Shown: positions 1 through 11,400 of the stretch, piece after piece
How positions within the stretch are numbered: position 1 is the stretch's first letter
Layout: each line of letters begins with the position of its first letter
Source: Triatoma infestans
Lineage: Eukaryota; Arthropoda; Insecta; Hemiptera; Reduviidae
Assembly: GCA_011037195.1 (NCBI GenBank)
Contig: JAAEAF010003120.1
Coordinates: 1 to 64,000 of the forward strand
Reading direction: 5' to 3'
Length of the DNA: 64,000 bases
Position numbers and translations under genes: made by a program
The notes under the pieces: generated by a model
Told to the model about the DNA's origin: nothing
The model's database searches: none
Seen by the model: only the letters and a program-made list of their open reading frames with translations

Positions 1-232
1 AACTGTCTACGATTTTTCGTTTTTGAGCTATGCTGTTCACATACATACATACATTCACACACACACACACTCCACTCACACACATAGACCAATTGCTAAA
101 AACCACTTTTGGGACTCAGGGGACCTCAAAACGGACTCAGGGGACCTCAAAACGGATATTTCCGGTGAAAACTCGATATCGAAAATTTGACACGATTACA
201 ATACTTCCTCTTACTAGGAGTAAGAGAAAGTA
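1..232 (+). mobile_element. Family A repeat, 3' end (copy A1)
   Basis: This is the 3' terminal part of the ~1 kb family A repeat, cut off on the left by the window edge. It shows the CA-rich microsatellite, the GGTGAAAACTCGATATCGAA block, and the terminal hairpin TCTTACT-agg-AGTAAGA followed by GAAAGTA. A 21-bp piece around 114-154 (ACTCAGGGGACCTCAAAACGG) is duplicated in tandem. No coding capacity is evident. Confidence 0.85.
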
Positions 233-871
233 AAAATATTAAAATAAAAAGATAAATACATTTATTTAATATTTTTAACTACTTTATGGTTAAAAGCAAT
301 TTTTATATAAATATGTATAAAGTGCTAATATTATGACGGGCTTCTTTTCACAAAATTCTACATTTTAATTTAAAAATTTTTGTACGAATTTGGAACTACT
401 AATCTTTACATTTCATTTTAAAAATTGATCGTAGAACATCCAATTACTAGAAAAGATTCCCTAGAAAGCAACAGAAATAAAAGAAAGTAAACAAATTGTA
501 TAGGTAAATGTTAAAATAAAACAATTACAAATACAAATGTTGACCTAGTACTACTTATATGAGAAAATTAGGGGGACAAAACGCTAGTTAATTTTTTTTT
601 CGAGTAATCCTCTTGAATGAGTGAATTTACACAATTTATTAATGAAGTGACAAAAAGTAAAAAAAGCAGCCGTTAAATTATTACACCTGCGTATTATGCA
701 AAAAATTAATATTTAACTCTAACTAGCCCGACATCTAGCGGCAATATGCAAAAACAAGATCAAAATAAATCCTATATACAGCGAATTTAAGGTTATATCA
801 AATGGAGCAGGTTATAGTGAGAGGGAGTATTTGACTTATATTCTTATTGTTTTCACAACTTTTCATATTTT
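233..871. other. AT-rich intergenic stretch, no gene seen
   Basis: AT-rich DNA between family A copies. I see no open frame with protein-like composition and no recognisable repeat beyond short A/T runs. Confidence 0.6.
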
Positions 872-888
872 CACTTTCTCTTAATAAT

Positions 889-1827
889 TTGGGGGGGGTG
901 GTGGTGGTGGTGAAATGCATTTACGCACGCCGTGCCGGACTCCCGGAGACTACCGGCTAAAACACCCCCTCTGCTTGGACCTAGCCTGGATTCGCCGATT
1001 CCAGCACTACAACAGGCTAGGCCTCTGTCCTATCCCCCTAGGGGTTCCTCTTTTCCAACTCCTCCAGATCCTGCTTCTTTCTGATAAGAATTCCCCTCAC
1101 GTATGCCGCTGTGTGACGCCAGCTGGTCTCACTGGATAGCATCGTCTTTACCAGCGTGTCTGGAGTCTGCCTTCCTATCACCTCCTCCATGTCCCACCTC
1201 GAACGCTGCCACCGGTCACACGCGAAAAAGGTGTGCGAGGCATCATCTTTACACCCCGGGCAATAGAGGCACTCCTCCTCCTCAGCCTTCCCCATCCTCT
1301 TCAGGTAAGCCCTGAAGTATCCATGACCGCTCAGGAGTTGGGTGAGATAGAAGTCTACCTCACCGTGCATCCTTCTCACCCATCCCTCAACTCCCTTAAT
1401 CAGCCTGGCTGTCCATCGACCCCGATGATCGTCCTCCCAGGAAGCCTGCCAATTTTGGAAGGTCCTTTTTCTTTCTTCCCTGGCTAGAGTTTCTTTTCTT
1501 CCTTCTGCTCTCTTCCCGTACAGTCTTTTACGTTCCCATGCAAGGAATGCAATCGGGATCACTCGGCAATGACCATAATTGCTGGTTCGGACACGGTGCG
1601 GTACGCAGACGCAATCCTTAATGCACCCAGCCACTGTACCCTCGCTAATCTTTTCCTATACGCCTCCTTGTTGGGTGCACCTGCCCACACTTCGGCTCCA
1701 TAGAGCAGTATTGAGTGGGTCACGCTCAGTAGTACTTGGCGCGTACTGGCCTGTGGACCGCCAACGTTTGTCATCAACCGGCTCAATGCAGCAGTGTCCT
1801 TCGCGGCCTTATCCGCTGCATACTGAA
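889..1827 (-). pseudogene. R1-like LINE 3' fragment (copy 1), frameshifted
   Basis: Dead 3' end of a non-LTR retrotransposon of R1-clade type. The minus strand encodes the C-terminal part of the reverse-transcriptase ORF: ADKAAKDTAALSRLM, SILLYGAEVWAG, ALRIASAYRTVSEPA, then HGEVDFYLTQLLSGHGYFRAYL and a CX2CX8HX4C zinc knuckle (CLYCPG...HTFFAC), ending at the stop at 1038-1040. The frame breaks near 1564-1567, where one base is missing relative to the copy at 5.5-6.3 kb. The 5' side is truncated. A 13-bp target duplication TTCTCTTAATAAT flanks it at 876-888 and 1828-1840. The 3' tip carries GGT/ACC repeats rather than a clean poly(A). Clade assignment rests on remembered motif pattern. Confidence 0.8.
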
Positions 1828-1851
1828 TTCTCTTAATAATAATAATAATAG
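1828..1851. repeat. Target duplication plus (AAT)n
   Basis: TTCTCTTAATAAT repeats the sequence at 876-888, followed by further AAT units before the family A hairpin resumes. It marks the LINE insertion point. Confidence 0.7.
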
Positions 1852-1962
1852 TAAGAGGAAGGTATTGCAATCGTATCAGATTGTTGAAATTGACTTTTCA
1901 CGGAATACACGGTCTGAAATCCCCTGAGTCCAAAAAAAGGTGGTTTCTAGAAAATGGTCTGT

Positions 1963-1964
<2 letters not shown>

Positions 1965-2002
<38 letters not shown>
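1965..2002. repeat. (GT)n microsatellite
   Basis: Uninterrupted GT dinucleotides at the internal microsatellite position of family A copy A2. Equivalent tracts recur in other copies with different lengths. Confidence 0.95.
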
Positions 2003-2003
<1 letters not shown>

Positions 2004-2500
2004 TATGTGTGAAAAGAATATCTCAGAAATAAAAAGTTGACAAGAAGCTAAAATTCGGTTGGTATTTCGTTTAGATACTACCACCGCATCAGACACGAAG
2101 ATTTCGGGCAAAATCCATCAACCGGAAATGCCACTTGTTTTTAAACTTAGTATATTAACTACACGTACAATGTATTTTATTTGAAACATTTCTCTGGGGA
2201 AAAATTCATTAAAGGGCACTTTCAAGGGGATGGATAGGGTTGTGTTTTTGCCACTAATGTGCTCGTATTTCAGTTTATTACACAATTCTATTATCTAAGT
2301 AATAAATAAATTAGAATTAAATATGTTGTCGAAATTCCGAGTTTAAGGAAAATTGAATAGGTTTTTTTTCAGTTTTTTTTGCGAATTTTCTCCATAAAAA
2401 TGTTGACAGTTTTAAACACTACTAAGAATTGTAAGTGTGCAAAAAATTTGCTACTTTACAGATAAGAGAAGGTTGTGTGAGTGTTTCGCGCCAATTATTT

Positions 2501-3376
2501 TACTTTCTCTTACTCCTAGTAAGAGGAAGTATTGTAATCGTGTCAAATTTTCGATATCGAGTTTTCACCGGAAATATCCGTTTTGAGGTCCCCTGAGTTC
2601 AAAAAAGTGCTTTTTAGCAAATGCTCTGTGTGTATGTATTTGAACAGAATAGCTCAAAAACGAAAAATCGTAGAAAGTTCAAACTTGATATTCCGTTTAG
2701 TTATCACCATGGAATCCGAGACAGTGGGTCATCTGTCAAAATTCCTCAACCGGAAGTACCACTTTACAAGTTGTTTTTTTTTTTACGTTATTACGATTTT
2801 CTCAAAAATGGCTCCAACGATTTTCTTCAAACTTTATATATGAACTACACATACTAAACTGCTACAACTTTTATTTGAAACATTTCTCCGGTAAAATCCA
2901 TTTAAGGGCACTTCTGGGGAAGAGGTGGGGTTAGGTTTTCATCTAAAGTGCTAACCTCAGTTTATTAGACAATTCTTTCATCTAAATAATGTTAATTAGA
3001 ATTAAATATTTTGTGGAAATTCCGAGTTTGAAAAAGATCAGATGACCGGAAGTGCGTTTACTTTACTACTTTACTAAATGATTTTTTTTTTTTACTTTTT
3101 CGCAATTTTCACAAAAATGGCTACGGCGATTTTCTTGAAACATCCAATATATCAACTAAGCATCTAAAGATCTACAACTTTTATTTTAAAACATTTCTCT
3201 GGGAAAATTCATTTAAGGACACTTTTAGGGGAGGGGTGGGGTTATGTTTTTTGTCTATAATGCTATCATAGTTGATTATACAATTCTTTATCCACAAAAG
3301 AAAATTAATATTAGAAATAAATAGATGGCCAAAATTCCGAGTTTAAGGAAATTAGTAAACAGGAAGTGCGTTTTTT
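2501..3376 (-). mobile_element. Family A repeat (copy A3)
   Basis: Reverse-oriented family A copy starting with TACTTTCTCTTACTCCTAGT and the terminal hairpin, placed six bases after the end of A2 so that the two lie head to tail. It carries repeated modules with ACCGGAAGTGC-type and GGGCACTT..GGGGAGGGGTGG motifs. The distal end, with the GTTTCACACCAGA signature, is missing and the sequence gives way to unrelated DNA before the satellite. Confidence 0.85.
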
Positions 3377-3449
3377 TTATATATTTTATAACTTACGATC
3401 CAGATTAATGCGGAAGCAAAAAAAAATTTAATATTCAATACGTTAGTAA

Positions 3450-4007
3450 TTTATTTTTACACTCAAGTTCAGTTGCCATTCAATCAGTCAGTATCCTAAA
3501 CTCGATTATTTTTACACTCAAGTTCGGTTGCCATTCAATCAGTCAGTACTAAACTCGAATTTATTTTTACACTCAAGTTCGGTTTGCCATTCAATCAGTC
3601 AGTATCTAAACTCGAATTTATTTTTACACTCAAGTTCAGTTGCCATTCAATCAGTCAGTATCTAAACTCGAATTTATTTTTACACTCAAGTTCGGTTGCC
3701 ATTCAATCAGTCAGTATCTAAACTCGAATTTATTTTTACACTCAAGTTCGGTTGCCATTCAATCAGTCAGTATCTAAACTCGAATTTATTTTTACACTCA
3801 AGTTCAGTTGCCATTCAATCAGTCAGTATCTAAACTCGAATTTATTTTTACACTCAAGTTCGGTTACCATTCAATCAGTCAGTATCTAAACTCGAATTTA
3901 TTTTTACACTCAAGTTCGGTTACCATTCAATCAGTCAGTATCTAAACTCGAATTTATTTTTACACTCAAGTTCGGTTACCATTCAATCAGTCAGTATCTA
4001 AACTCGA
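3450..4007 (+). repeat. 56-bp tandem satellite, ten units
   Basis: Ten consecutive units of about 56 bp containing TTTTTACACTCAAGTTC, GCCATTCAATCAGTCAGTA and CTAAACTCGA. Unit starts measured at the TACAC motif are 3459, 3514, 3569, 3626, 3682, 3738, 3794, 3850, 3906 and 3962. The first two periods are 55 bp and one is 57. Units 1, 4 and 7 carry TTCAGTT where the rest carry TTCGGTT, and units 8-10 share GGTTACC for GGTTGCC or GGTTTGCC. No coding function is apparent. Confidence 0.95.
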
Positions 4008-4497
4008 GCGAAAAAAAAAAAATTATTTTACTCATTGTCTGATAAATAATTTTTTTTTCTCCCCCCCCTGCTTTATGAGAAAGTAAGATCACGCGATTGC
4101 TTTCCAATGTTAAATCTAAAACATGAATTTTAATAAGAAATACTTAAATGTTGGTATAAAAAGCAGGTAAGATGCACTCATCTAACTTTCTCCTATTGCA
4201 ATTTCCAAAAGTTTCTTCAAATTTGGAATTTTCGCAGCAAAATTAATTATACATAAAAATTCTTAGGAAAACTAAATCGCAAAATTCATAAGCAAAAATA
4301 CTCTCGAGAAAATCGTAAAAAAAAAAAAATGAAAAAAAATTCATTCAATAAACTGGGTATAGATTTTGTACGAATCGTTTGAATTTATTTCATTTCACAA
4401 ATTGTGTTCATTTCGTACGATTTTACTGAATAGTTTCTCGCAAACTCCCTATACTATGTACCAATATTTACTATTAACTTACGAAAAAAAAAAAAAA
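4008..4497. other. AT-rich spacer, no gene seen
   Basis: A-rich and T-rich runs and AT-rich sequence between the satellite and a family A fragment. No gene or recognised repeat. Confidence 0.6.
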
Positions 4498-4681
4498 TCT
4501 GGTGTGATACACTCACACAATTTTCTCTTACTCTAGTTTTCAAAAACTAGGACTGACAAATTTTATAATTAGTATACGAAATTTAACGGAAATAAAATCC
4601 GGAAGTGCAAGTGTATTGTTGTTTTTTTGTTCAGTTTTTTGGAATTATCTCAAAACTGACTACAAAGATATTTTTTTTTCC
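4498..4681 (+). mobile_element. Family A repeat 5' fragment (copy A4), chimeric
   Basis: Begins with TCTGGTGTGATACACTCACA after a long A-run, then CTCTTACTC and TTGACAAATTTTATAATTAG as at the 5' end of other copies. After about 4598 the sequence instead matches an internal module in the opposite orientation (CCGGAAGTGC, then a TTATCTCAAAACTGACTAC block). It is therefore a rearranged piece, and an I-like LINE follows directly. Confidence 0.7.
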
Positions 4682-5276
4682 AAGCTGATATGGGTGCCTG
4701 GATACATAGGGATTGAGGGTAATTAGATGGCTGACCAACTAGCCAGGAACGGGGCAAATGCTCCATTCATTGGTCCACAGCCAGTCCTAGGGATCACTGG
4801 CGGAGCCATTCGTGCGGCGATTAGGGAGTGGTTTCGCAGTAAGCATGAAGAGCTCCGGAGCAAAAGGATGATGCCAGGGCTGGGGTGTAAACGAGGAACC
4901 CAAATGGCACTTAATCTGAGTAGGAGTTAGATTTCTCTGGTGACAGGACTACTTACAGGTCATGGCAGGTTCAGGAAGCATTTGCACAAGGTAGGGCACA
5001 TTAGCGTGGAACCCTTGAGCAGATTATGTCAGGAGAGAAGGAAGCGGCCTGCCATCTGCCATTTGATTGCGTAGCAATAACTAAATTGAGGTATGAGACC
5101 TTTGGTACGTTGCGACCTGAGGAGATAGAAGCCCAAAATGATCTGATGGTGAAAGTCCTCAAACTCCTTAGGGAGGGAGGGTTCAACTACTAGAGGTTAT
5201 CGGGGATGGCATAATAAGCCACAATAAGCGAAACAGAGGTTGGCTGCAGTGCCGGGGTATAGCCTACCCGTGATAA
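4682..5276 (+). pseudogene. I-like LINE fragment, RNase H and C-terminus
   Basis: Relic of a non-LTR retrotransposon with an RNase H domain. Translation gives KLIWVPGYIGIEGN, a stop (TAG at about 4724-4726), then MADQLARNGANAPFIGP; the family pattern is WVPGH.GI.GNE.AD.LAR. Downstream (about 4930-5190) is the LTGHGRFRKHLHKVG element, followed by REAACHLPFDC. The 3' tip GATAAGTAATAA fits a (TAA)n tail, as in I-type LINEs. The 5' part is absent and several stops interrupt it, so it is dead. The tail is the apparent insertion point of the R1-like LINE that follows. Confidence 0.75.
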
Positions 5277-5283
5277 GTAATAA

Positions 5284-6279
5284 TTTTTTTTTTTGAGGGT
5301 TGAAATGCGTTCGTTTACACACGCAGAGATCCTGCAGTGCCGGACTCCCAAATCGGACTACCGGCTAAAACACCCCCCTGCTGCTAGGCCTAGCCTGGAT
5401 TCACTGGTGATCAGTACTACATCAGAACTAGGCCTCTGTCTTTACCCATTGGGTATCTCCCTCGATATTACCTCACTTGGCAGTTATGCAGGTCCTGCTT
5501 CTTCCGCTGAAGAATGTCCCTGGCGTACCTAACTACAGTCTGCCAGTTGGCCTCACTGGCCAGCATCGCCTCGACTATGGTATCTGGGGACTGTCGCCCA
5601 ATCACCGCCTCAGATCACCTCTCAGCCGTTCCCATCGACCGCAGGAGAAAAATGTGTGGGAAGCATCGTCTTTACTGCCGGGGCAGTAAAGGCATACCTC
5701 ATCCTCTACCTTTCCCATCTTTTTCAGGTACGCCCTGAAATAGCCATGCCCGCTCAGGAGTTGTGTGACGTAAAAGTCCACTTCCCCATGTGGCCTCTTC
5801 GTCCATGACTTTAAGTCTCTAATCAGCCGAGCGGTCCAACGGCCACGCTGATCATCCTCCCAGGAAGTCTGCCACCTCCGGAAAGTCCGATTCCTCTCCT
5901 CCCTGGAGAGAACCTCTTTACTCCCCTCTGCCTTCCTTTCGTAAAGTACCTTACGTTCCCTTGCAAGCAGTGCAATCGGGATCACTCCGGCTATCACTAG
6001 AACCGCTGGCTCAGACACCGTGCGGTATGCAAAGGCAATCCTTAGCGCACCAAGCCGCTGCACTCGAGCCATTCTTTTTCTGTATGCCTTCTTATCTAGA
6101 GCGTCCGCCCATACCTCAGCTCCGTAAAGGAGTATCGAGTGCGCCACACTCATTAGCACTCGGCGTGTACTGGCCCGGGGGCCGCCAACATTCGCCATCA
6201 GCCTGCTCAGGGATGCAACACTCTTCGCGGCCTTATCCGCCGCGGTCTGAATTTGCATACCGAAGCTCAGCTTAGTATC
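5284..6279 (-). pseudogene. R1-like LINE 3' fragment (copy 2)
   Basis: Second, longer-preserved copy of the R1-like LINE. The minus strand is open from about 6258 to 5602: IQTAADKAAKSVASLSRLM, HSILLYGAEVWADAL, LGALRIAFAYRTVSEP, HGEVDFYVTQLLSGHGYFRA and a CX2CX8HX4C knuckle. A one-base shift near 5612 moves the rest (VIGRQSPDTIVEAML...RKKQDL) to another frame, ending at the stop at 5468-5470. An 11-base T run at 5284-5294 is the poly(A) tail on the minus strand. The upstream side is truncated and abuts (AAT)n. Confidence 0.82.
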
Positions 6280-6280
6280 A

Positions 6281-6313
<33 letters not shown>
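6280..6313 (+). repeat. (AAT)n microsatellite between LINE and SINE
   Basis: Pure AAT repeats between the 5' truncation of the R1-like LINE and the head of a SINE. It may be the remainder of the (TAA)n tail of the I-like LINE at 4682-5276, split by the R1-like insertion. Confidence 0.9.
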
Positions 6314-6540
6314 CAGGGAAGGGATTAGCTCAGTGGTAGCGCGCTGGACTAGCAACGCGGAGATCACGGGTTCGAATCCAGCCGTGCTACCCTTAGATTT
6401 TCTCTTCCTAGGAGCCCCTACAGCTCACTGTCCGGTGATGGACAGTGTTGTCTGTAACGGGAGAACACTGTCCGGAGGCCGGCAGTGCACCGAGAAGGCT
6501 CCGGGCGCAAATGACCACAGATGTTGAGACGCCTTAAATT
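6314..6540 (+). mobile_element. tRNA-headed SINE (copy S1)
   Basis: Short interspersed element with an internal RNA polymerase III promoter: box A TAGCTCAGTGG at 6326-6336 and a perfect box B GGTTCGAATCC at 6369-6379. The tRNA-like head carries GCGCTGGACTAGCAACGCGG, with AGC in a possible anticodon position (Ala-like). The tail has TCTTCCTAGGAGCCCCTACA, inverted CACTGTCC/GGACAGTG motifs, GGAGGCCGGCAGTGCACCGA and a CGCCTTAAATTAA end, followed by a long A-run. This is the best-preserved of seven copies. It is not a functional tRNA gene because the tail is fused directly to the head. Confidence 0.88.
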
Positions 6541-6543
6541 AAT

Positions 6544-6577
<34 letters not shown>

Positions 6578-6604
6578 ATCATAATAATAATAATAATACT
6601 AATA

Positions 6605-6644
<40 letters not shown>

Positions 6645-6655
6645 GTAATAATAAT
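6541..6655 (+). repeat. A-run and (AAT)n tract
   Basis: A ~28-base A-run followed by AAT-rich repeats forms the SINE tail and adjacent microsatellite. Confidence 0.9.
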
Positions 6656-7051
6656 AATAGTGCTGGAGGAAGAAATATTATTTCTGGTGTAAAGCGGTGT
6701 AGAGCATCAATCGACTGCCTTTAAGTAGCCGGATGTTCTGCGAGGCTCATTACACGGATTTACAGTGGTTACCACTTTTAGGAAAACGCTATTATTTTTC
6801 TAAAAAGATAAATGAAAATATAATAAAATTAGATAATTAAATGCATTCTTTGCGAAGAAAAAATATGGAGAAATTGGAATGCAAGTTTGTTCCTCGTCTT
6901 GTGAAGTAGTGGTGCGTTTGCCTTCCTTTAAGGAAACATATTACATTAGTTATTTTGGAAGCTAACAGAAAATAATTAATTTTTACCTTTATTTTTTACA
7001 TTTTAATTTTTATGAACTTTGCTTAATTGAACTTACAAAAAAAAAAAAAAA
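6656..7051. other. Intergenic, no gene seen
   Basis: AT-rich sequence with a short GC-richer patch around 6690-6760 that I do not recognise. No protein-like frame. Confidence 0.5.
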
Positions 7052-7135
7052 AATCTGGTGTGAAACACGCACAGTAAGTCTTTCTCTTGATGTACTTTAC
7101 AGACTTATAATTGACAAACTTTTTCAAACATAATT
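7052..7135 (+). mobile_element. Family A 5' fragment (copy A5)
   Basis: The A-run, CTGGTGTGAAACACGCACA and CTTATAATTGACAAAC show the family A 5' end. Only ~85 bp remain. Confidence 0.7.
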
Positions 7136-7149
7136 ATTAAATACATAGA

Positions 7150-7345
7150 TCAGTCCGCAATGCTGGATAATATATAATATATGAATCCAACAAGTATAGT
7201 GTATAATAGAAATTATTAAGTTAAAGTCAAGCCTATCTATACGATAACTTCATAACTTAAATCTTGGACGATGGATGAAAATCCCGAATTCCAGGTCAAG
7301 AACTTCAGAAATATACATATCAAGACGGATAATAAAATATCAGGT
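7150..7345. mobile_element. Degenerate foldback element (family C)
   Basis: CAGTCCGCAATGCTGGATAA near 7151 and GACGATGGATGAAAATCCC with AAGACGGATAATAAAATATC near 7267-7340 match, in inverted arrangement, the arm seen at 20,680-20,785. The arms are strongly decayed. Confidence 0.5.
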
Positions 7346-7419
7346 TCAAAATTTTTGCTAATGTTCATTTGTCTTCAATTTTATATAAATGGGAGTATCT
7401 AAAGTTAATAAAATGACTT

Positions 7420-8125
7420 TTTTTTTAATGAAAACTTAACTTCCCCCTCCATCTAAAACTCCTTTTAATGAAATACAAATTAGTAATAGTATAATTAATT
7501 CAATGAGATTCATCGATGTTTTTTTATGGAGAAAAAATTGCAAGAAAACTGAAAAAAAAAAATATTGTTCAGTCAAAAACGCATTTCCGGTTGAACCAAT
7601 TTTCATCAAACACCAAAATTTTTGGCAAACATATTATTTAAGTTTAATTAATAATTTATATGATTGAAAAAATAAAAAAAATAAAAAATATACAATAAAT
7701 TAAAAATAGCATTTTAGAGCAAAACATATCCCCCACCATTCCCCGAATTAATTGAATTTTTCCAGAGAAATGTTTTTTAAATAAAAGCTGTATAGCTCTT
7801 TATGTGTGTAATTGACATAATACTAAGTTTGAAGAAAATCGTTGGAGCCATTTTCGAGAAAAGCTCTAAAAACTGCAAAATCTATTCAGTAAAGTGTTAC
7901 TTCCGGTTGACCGATTTTAATACAAAACCATATTGTTGGCGCCCAATAACAGCACTTAAACTAAATATCAAATTCAAACTTTCTACGATTTTTCATTTTA
8001 AAGTTAGTGCTGAACACACAAAATTGCCCCCCCCCAAACACTTTTTTGCAATCAAAGACTTCGAAACGTATATTTCTGTGAAATTTCAATAAAGAAAAGT
8101 TTACACGATCGTAATAATTTTTCTT
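7420..8125 (+). mobile_element. Degenerate family A copy (A6)
   Basis: Contains GCATTTCCGGTTGAACC near 7582, TACTTCCGGTTGACCGATTT near 7898, and near the end TTTACACGATCGTAATAATT, all in forward order. The microsatellite is lost and both ends are eroded. Confidence 0.6.
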
Positions 8126-8225
8126 ATAACAAAATCTTACTTATAACATTAATCTCTTTAGGTTATACTCATTCACCCGTGTGGAAACAAATTAATACAA
8201 TGATGATAATAATAATAATAATAAT

Positions 8226-8436
8226 CGGGGACGGGATTAGCTCAGAGATAGCGCACTGGACTTGGAACACAAAAATCCTGGAGTTGAGTCCAGTAATGCT
8301 GCTTTTGGATTTTCTCGTCCTAGGAACGGTCTACAGTACATTTTGTCCGTAATGAGAGAAACACTGCCTGGAGGCAGGCAATGCACTGAAAAAGCTCCGT
8401 GCATGAATCACCACAGATATTGACGCGACTTAAATT
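8226..8436 (+). mobile_element. tRNA-headed SINE (copy S2), diverged
   Basis: ATTAGCTCAGAGATAGCGC (box A region) and GGAGTTGAGTCC (decayed box B) head, then the shared tail GCAATGCACTGAAAAAGCTC ending CTTAAATTAA. AAT repeats lie on both sides. More mutated than S1. Confidence 0.8.
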
Positions 8437-8439
8437 AAA

Positions 8440-11400
8440 AAAGTAAATAAATAAATAATAATAATGATAATAAATAAATAACCTCACTTAATAATTAATT
8501 TACAAAATACGAGTATAAACAAACTATTTAATAATCTAAAGAAGAAAGATAAATTCAGTATATTTATTGATGTTTTTTTTTTAAAAGATTATGTGTTCTA
8601 ATTAACAAAGAAATACGAATGGAAAAAGAAGATTAGACAGATAATAGTTTTGTAACTTTATTAATTTAATAATATTCTATCAGTCTGTTATTATAGCTCA
8701 ATTAGAGCTATTAAAAATGTAAATAATAATTACATTATATCTATCTAAAATACTACTTAATAAAATACTAAATTATTATAATTATTTACTTTATTTTTGT
8801 TTAATATATTATGTAGGTACACTAAACTTTTACATTACTTCAAACATCCCATTGAAATTAATTAATTTTAAAATTAAATTGATCTAAATACTAATTAAAA
8901 TATTTGTAAACATATCTGTATCTAGAAAGTATTTAATTAATGACTCCCTCTATAATATATGCAATTATCCTGATTGATATTAACATATAAATAAATCACT
9001 TTTCTATTGATGTAAATGCTGTGCATTTACTTATATATATATATATATATATTTTTGCATTCGATAATCACTAAAAAAACTGGTTATCCTCTAATTAATC
9101 AAATTAATGAAAGTATAATGCAGATTTATAAAAACTTTCTTCACTTATTATATATATATATATTTCACTTACCTGCCAACTTAATTAAAATTTCCTATGA
9201 ATTATTTATGTTTTAAAATAGTAGGTATCTAACTTTTCTATAGAGTAACGTTATGCAATCCCAGCTGTGCCAAAAAATATTTCGGTGTTCTAACCAGCAA
9301 TAACATTGATTATGTCCGTCACCTTTAAAGTCAAAACCCAACTTTTTATTTGTCGCCATATATCATTTTTTTTTTTTTAAAGATGCATCAAAAAGTTTCA
9401 AATTAAAGTAAAATGTCAAAGGTGTTGTGAAACTAATTTTTTGTATATACCTAAATAAATATATATTTTATATTGTGCAAAGAAATGCTATTCTGAAATG
9501 GAAGCTCCAGGAAGCCAATTCTTGAATGTTGCTGGAAACTAATGTATCTGATAATTTATATGACTTTACTTGGGCAAATAATTAAAAAAAAAAAAAAATA
9601 ATTTAAGTTGATTGGTGAGTATAGTTTGATGTGTCTATGATTAATATATATATATTTCCTTCTTTTTTTTTTTTAACTAAAAACACCTCTAAAAATTAAA
9701 AATAATTAAATTTAATAAGATTTAAAAAGCATTAACTTACCATAAAAGCAAATAATTGTGTTACAAAATAATAAAATCAATTTTTGGCAAGCGGTGCACG
9801 ACTTAAATAATAATAATAATAATATTTTCAATCGACTTAAACTAACACATTCCTATAATAATAAACAGACCATACAATCCTCTTGAACGCATCATATATC
9901 AATGTAGAGTTTATGGGATTACGCTAAAAGTTATAAGACAAAGAATAGTTATTCTGAAATGGTAAGGCTTTGGCGTATATATCACACAATCACTCTTCTC
10001 ATAAGAATTCTATAGAGAGATTAAAAAGAAAAACAAAAAAAAAATGTATTATATATATATATATATAATTTTCTCTCATAGTTTAAAATATAATAATACT
10101 TATTTTAAAAAAGTTTTGAATATTTTGCAGACATTTATAGTCAAAAGTGATGTAGACGTATTACACTTTAAAATATTGCACTGTTTAAATAGATAGGATT
10201 AATTACTATTATTATTATTATTTTAAGATGAGCAAATGAATAATCCTATAAATGAGATTTTCAAAGAATACCATAAATAAATAATAAATATTTATCAACA
10301 TAATTATGAATATAAACAACACCTTTAGGTTAACCTAAATATAATTTTTAAATACTATGTATGTCCTCTGTTATGCAAAAAAAGAAAATATTCTACTTAA
10401 TTAAAAAAAAGACTAATAAAAAAAAAATTAATAATTATTTATTTATTAATATCCTACATAAATATTTTCATAAAAAGAATAGGACAAAAAATGTCTATTA
10501 CCTAATGGCGGGACTGCGACATTTATGTAGTAGGTATGTGTGGCATTCATTTGTATGAAGTAACCCGAATAGCAGCTTTAAGCGATGTTATTTATGTAGT
10601 AATTTGTTGGGTTCAAGAAATTAATATTGTCAAATATTTATAATTTAAGAAAAAACATATTTTACATTATTAATATTCTGATAATAAACTAGATAGATGC
10701 AGCTGAATCTTGTGGTACAAAAAAAAAAAAAAAATATAATCTTCATAGATCTTCTATTATTTATAACCTGCAGAATTGAAACCTTTCTTTTCAAAAGAAA
10801 GAAAAAAAATCGTATTTTTTCAAAACTTTTGAGAATTTTTTCTTGGAAATTGGCATTTCTTTTTGAATCTGACAGTTATTCTGCCAAATTTAATTTTATA
10901 GCAAATAAATATGTGATGGAAATTCAAATATCAAAAAATGAAAGCCTTAAGAATGTGGTGATATAATGCAGTTTAATTGCAATTATCTGTTTATTCTTTA
11001 AATTGTATGAAGCATGTTTTTTAGTGTATTTGACAAAAAAAAATGGTCTGCGTGTCTAGTGTAAGTAAATATACCATATATATTATATTATAAATAAACG
11101 ATAATAGTTTTAAATCAAATCACTAGATAACGGTACCTACTTTAATAATTATCATATATGTATTGCAATTTTTCTTTATTAAGTATTAGCATAATCTTCT
11201 GGATCCTGAACTTAGCTTTTTTTTTTGTGATAACTTATATCTCCTAGCAACCGACTGAAAATTTTATTTCAGCACTTATTAAACGTTAAAGGGCGAAAGC
11301 AAATGTGCGATTACGCAGAACCAACTTTTAAGCAATGTAACGTATTCAGTACACAATATTATTGGTGAAAATATGTGTTTGCAACTATAAAAATATAAAC

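Larger units (their letters stand above)
872..2494 (-). mobile_element. Family A repeat (copy A2), split by a LINE
   Basis: Diverged family A copy in reverse orientation. Its terminal hairpin begins with CACTTTCTCTTA at about 873-884 and resumes as AGTAAGAGGAAGG after 1849, so the R1-like LINE at 889-1827 sits inside the hairpin. A GT microsatellite (1965-2002) follows, and the other end reads GTGTGAGTGTTTCGCGCCAA at about 2475-2494. With A20 it forms a subfamily sharing a 'gatactacca..gcatc..acacgaag' block. Confidence 0.8.

Noticed and set aside
1559..1870. Two separate genes at 1,038-1,634 and 1,559-1,870 (minus)
   Set aside because: They are one LINE coding region split by a single-base deletion.
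3450..4007. CRISPR-like array
   Set aside because: Units are continuous tandem copies without unique spacers, and the genome is eukaryotic.
6326..6395. Functional tRNA-Ala gene
   Set aside because: Boxes A and B are good, but the anticodon stem does not pair well and the sequence continues into the common SINE tail repeated elsewhere.
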